Positions 8,523-9,194 of a stretch of DNA of 9,194 nucleotides are shown in pieces; the stretch's first letter is position 1; each line of letters opens with the position of its first letter. The position numbers and the translations under genes are program-made. The notes below the pieces were generated by a model, which was not told the origin of the DNA, searched no databases, and saw only the letters and a list, made by a program, of their open reading frames with translations. The DNA is from Lentzea sp. (GTDB taxonomy: Bacteria; Actinomycetota; Actinomycetes; Mycobacteriales; Pseudonocardiaceae), in contig JASLAV010000715.1 in assembly GCA_030146905.1 (NCBI GenBank), forward strand, positions 1 to 9,194. Reading direction: 5' to 3'.

Positions 8523-8685
8523 GGTCGTCGACGAGCACCCGTGCGCTGACCTCGCGTTCCAGCTCAGGGGTGAAGGGCTGTGCCGCGACGGCGTTGCGCA
8601 CGTCCTCGTGGACCAGATCGATGTCCATCATCGCTCCGGTCAGCCCGCCCTGTGCGGCGGCGTCGATGACCTGGGCGCGGTCCCG
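8509..8685 (-). pseudogene. Coding-like remnant, unrecognised, lacking a proper N-terminus
   Basis: On the minus strand a frame ending at TGA 8509-8511 reads protein-like from about 8685: RDRAQVIDAAAQGG, then MMDIDLVHEDVRNAV, then AQPFTPELEREV and a charged C-terminus. Nearly all third codon positions are G or C, as in real genes of this genome. The frame is open back to a stop at 8755-8757, but the only usual start codons are ATG at 8631 and 8628, leaving 40 or 39 residues. It overlaps the end of the GH1 gene by 14 bases. It may be the 3' remnant of a lost gene, or a very small gene. I do not recognise the family. Confidence 0.35.
8521..8553 (+). terminator. Possible hairpin at the end of the uptake operon
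   Basis: GAGGTC (8521-8526, starting within the GH1 stop codon) pairs with GACCTC (8548-8553), and a small inner stem GCAC/GTGC lies between them. There is no U-tract and the loop is long, so this is a weak candidate. Confidence 0.25.
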
Positions 8686-8689
8686 GCGA

Positions 8690-8713
8690 ATCCGGCAAAT
8701 GATGTTGCCGGAT
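8690..8713. terminator. Perfect inverted repeat between convergent genes, probable terminator
   Basis: A 9-base perfect stem, ATCCGGCAA (8690-8698) and TTGCCGGAT (8705-8713), closes a 6-base loop ATGATG. It lies 28 bases beyond the stop of the minus-strand response regulator, a usual place for a terminator. With a symmetric stem it could act on both converging transcripts. No U-tract follows. It could instead be a protein-binding site. Confidence 0.45.
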
Positions 8714-8740
8714 CGGCAAACACCTCCGTGCCGGCGGCCG

Positions 8741-9194
8741 TCAGTCCCGCGGCCTCAGGTAGCCGCGGGAGAACGCGGCGGCCACGGCGGCTGCCCGGTC
8801 GTTGACGCCCAGCTTCGCGTACACGTGCAGCAGGTGCGTCTTGACCGTCGTCTCGCTGATGAAGAGCCGCTTCGCCGCCTCGCGGTTCGTCGACCCCTGG
8901 GCGATCAGCTCCAGCACCTCCAGCTCGCGCTGCGACAGCGGCGCGGGGGCCGGTTTGCGCACCTGTCCCAGGAGCCGGGTCGCGACGGCGGGGGAGAGCA
9001 CGGCCTCACCGCGTGCCGCGGCCTCCACCGCGCGGACGAGCTCCGACCTCGGTGCCTCCTTGAGCAGGTAGCCGGTGGCGCCTGCCTCGATGGCGGGCAG
9101 CACGTGGCTGTCCGTGTCGTACGTGGTGAGCACCAGCACCCGTGACGGCACCCCGCGCTTGGCCAGCTCCCTGATGGCGGCGACGCCGTCGGTC
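8741..9194 (-). CDS. NarL/FixJ-type response regulator with LuxR DNA-binding domain, 5' end cut off
   Basis: The frame stays open to the window edge, giving about 150 C-terminal residues; the true start lies outside. The visible receiver part begins just after the usual phosphoacceptor loop (TDGVAAIRELAKRG), continues with VLVLTTYDTD, where the conserved Thr sits, and has the conserved Lys in GYLLKEAP. The C-terminus is a LuxR-type helix-turn-helix, from PLSQRELEVLELIAQG through NREAAKRLFISETTVKTHL to VYAKLGVNDRAAAV. It would be phosphorylated by a sensor kinase, probably encoded beyond the right edge, and act as a transcription factor in the cytoplasm. The phosphoacceptor Asp itself is not in the window. 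It converges on the sugar operon and is probably unrelated to it. The short purine-free context gives no clue to its targets. Confidence 0.93.
   Translation of the reverse strand, partial: TDGVAAIRELAKRGVPSRVLVLTTYDTDSHVLPAIEAGATGYLLKEAPRSELVRAVEAAARGEAVLSPAVATRLLGQVRKPAPAPLSQRELEVLELIAQGSTNREAAKRLFISETTVKTHLLHVYAKLGVNDRAAAVAAAFSRGYLRPRD

Noticed and set aside
8165..9145. Long plus-strand frame spanning the GH1 3' end and the response regulator
   Set aside because: It overlaps two well-supported genes in other frames and its translation is Arg/Gly-rich without recognisable motifs.

Overview
This window looks like chromosomal DNA from a high-GC filamentous actinomycete, probably of the Pseudonocardiaceae type (Lentzea, Saccharothrix or Amycolatopsis-like). 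The reasons are the very strong G/C preference at third codon positions, GTG starts, short gene overlaps and the near absence of TTA codons. The genus is an inference from style; no marker gene is present.

Layout. Positions 2-541 (minus strand) hold a complete small MOSC-domain protein. A divergent intergenic region (542-814) follows, with three palindromic elements that look regulatory. A LacI-family repressor (815-1810, plus) comes next and ends before a strong hairpin (1830-1857). A LacI-type palindrome (1874-1885) then precedes a six-gene, tightly packed plus-strand operon at 1914-8522. Its genes are a family 5 substrate-binding lipoprotein, an OppF/DppF-like ATPase, an OppB/DppB-like permease, an OppC/DppC-like permease, an OppD/DppD-like ATPase and a cytoplasmic GH1 beta-glucosidase. 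All gene junctions are overlaps or gaps of 0-7 bases. The operon runs into a convergent NarL/LuxR-type response regulator (8741-9194, minus), cut by the window edge. Between the two lies a short stretch with a hairpin-forming inverted repeat and a coding-like remnant.

How the genes work together. The transporter belongs by sequence to the oligopeptide/dipeptide/nickel (Opp/Dpp) class. A LacI regulator and a terminal GH1 beta-glucosidase frame it, which points to import of a beta-linked glucoside or short oligosaccharide and its cleavage inside the cell. The repressor would release the operators when the sugar or its product is present. Family 5 binding proteins for cello- and beta-gluco-oligosaccharides are known from Thermotoga and Pyrococcus. 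The better-known actinobacterial cellobiose route uses a CUT1 transporter (CebEFG with the shared ATPase MsiK), so this operon would be an alternative route with its own two ATPases. The substrate is inferred from context only.

I see no CRISPR array, tRNA, rRNA, insertion sequence or phage gene. The window is mostly an ordinary carbohydrate-uptake locus. The points worth a second look are the operators, a single TTA codon at the start of the transport operon, a repeat cluster upstream of the MOSC gene, and the coding-like remnant near 8509-8685.
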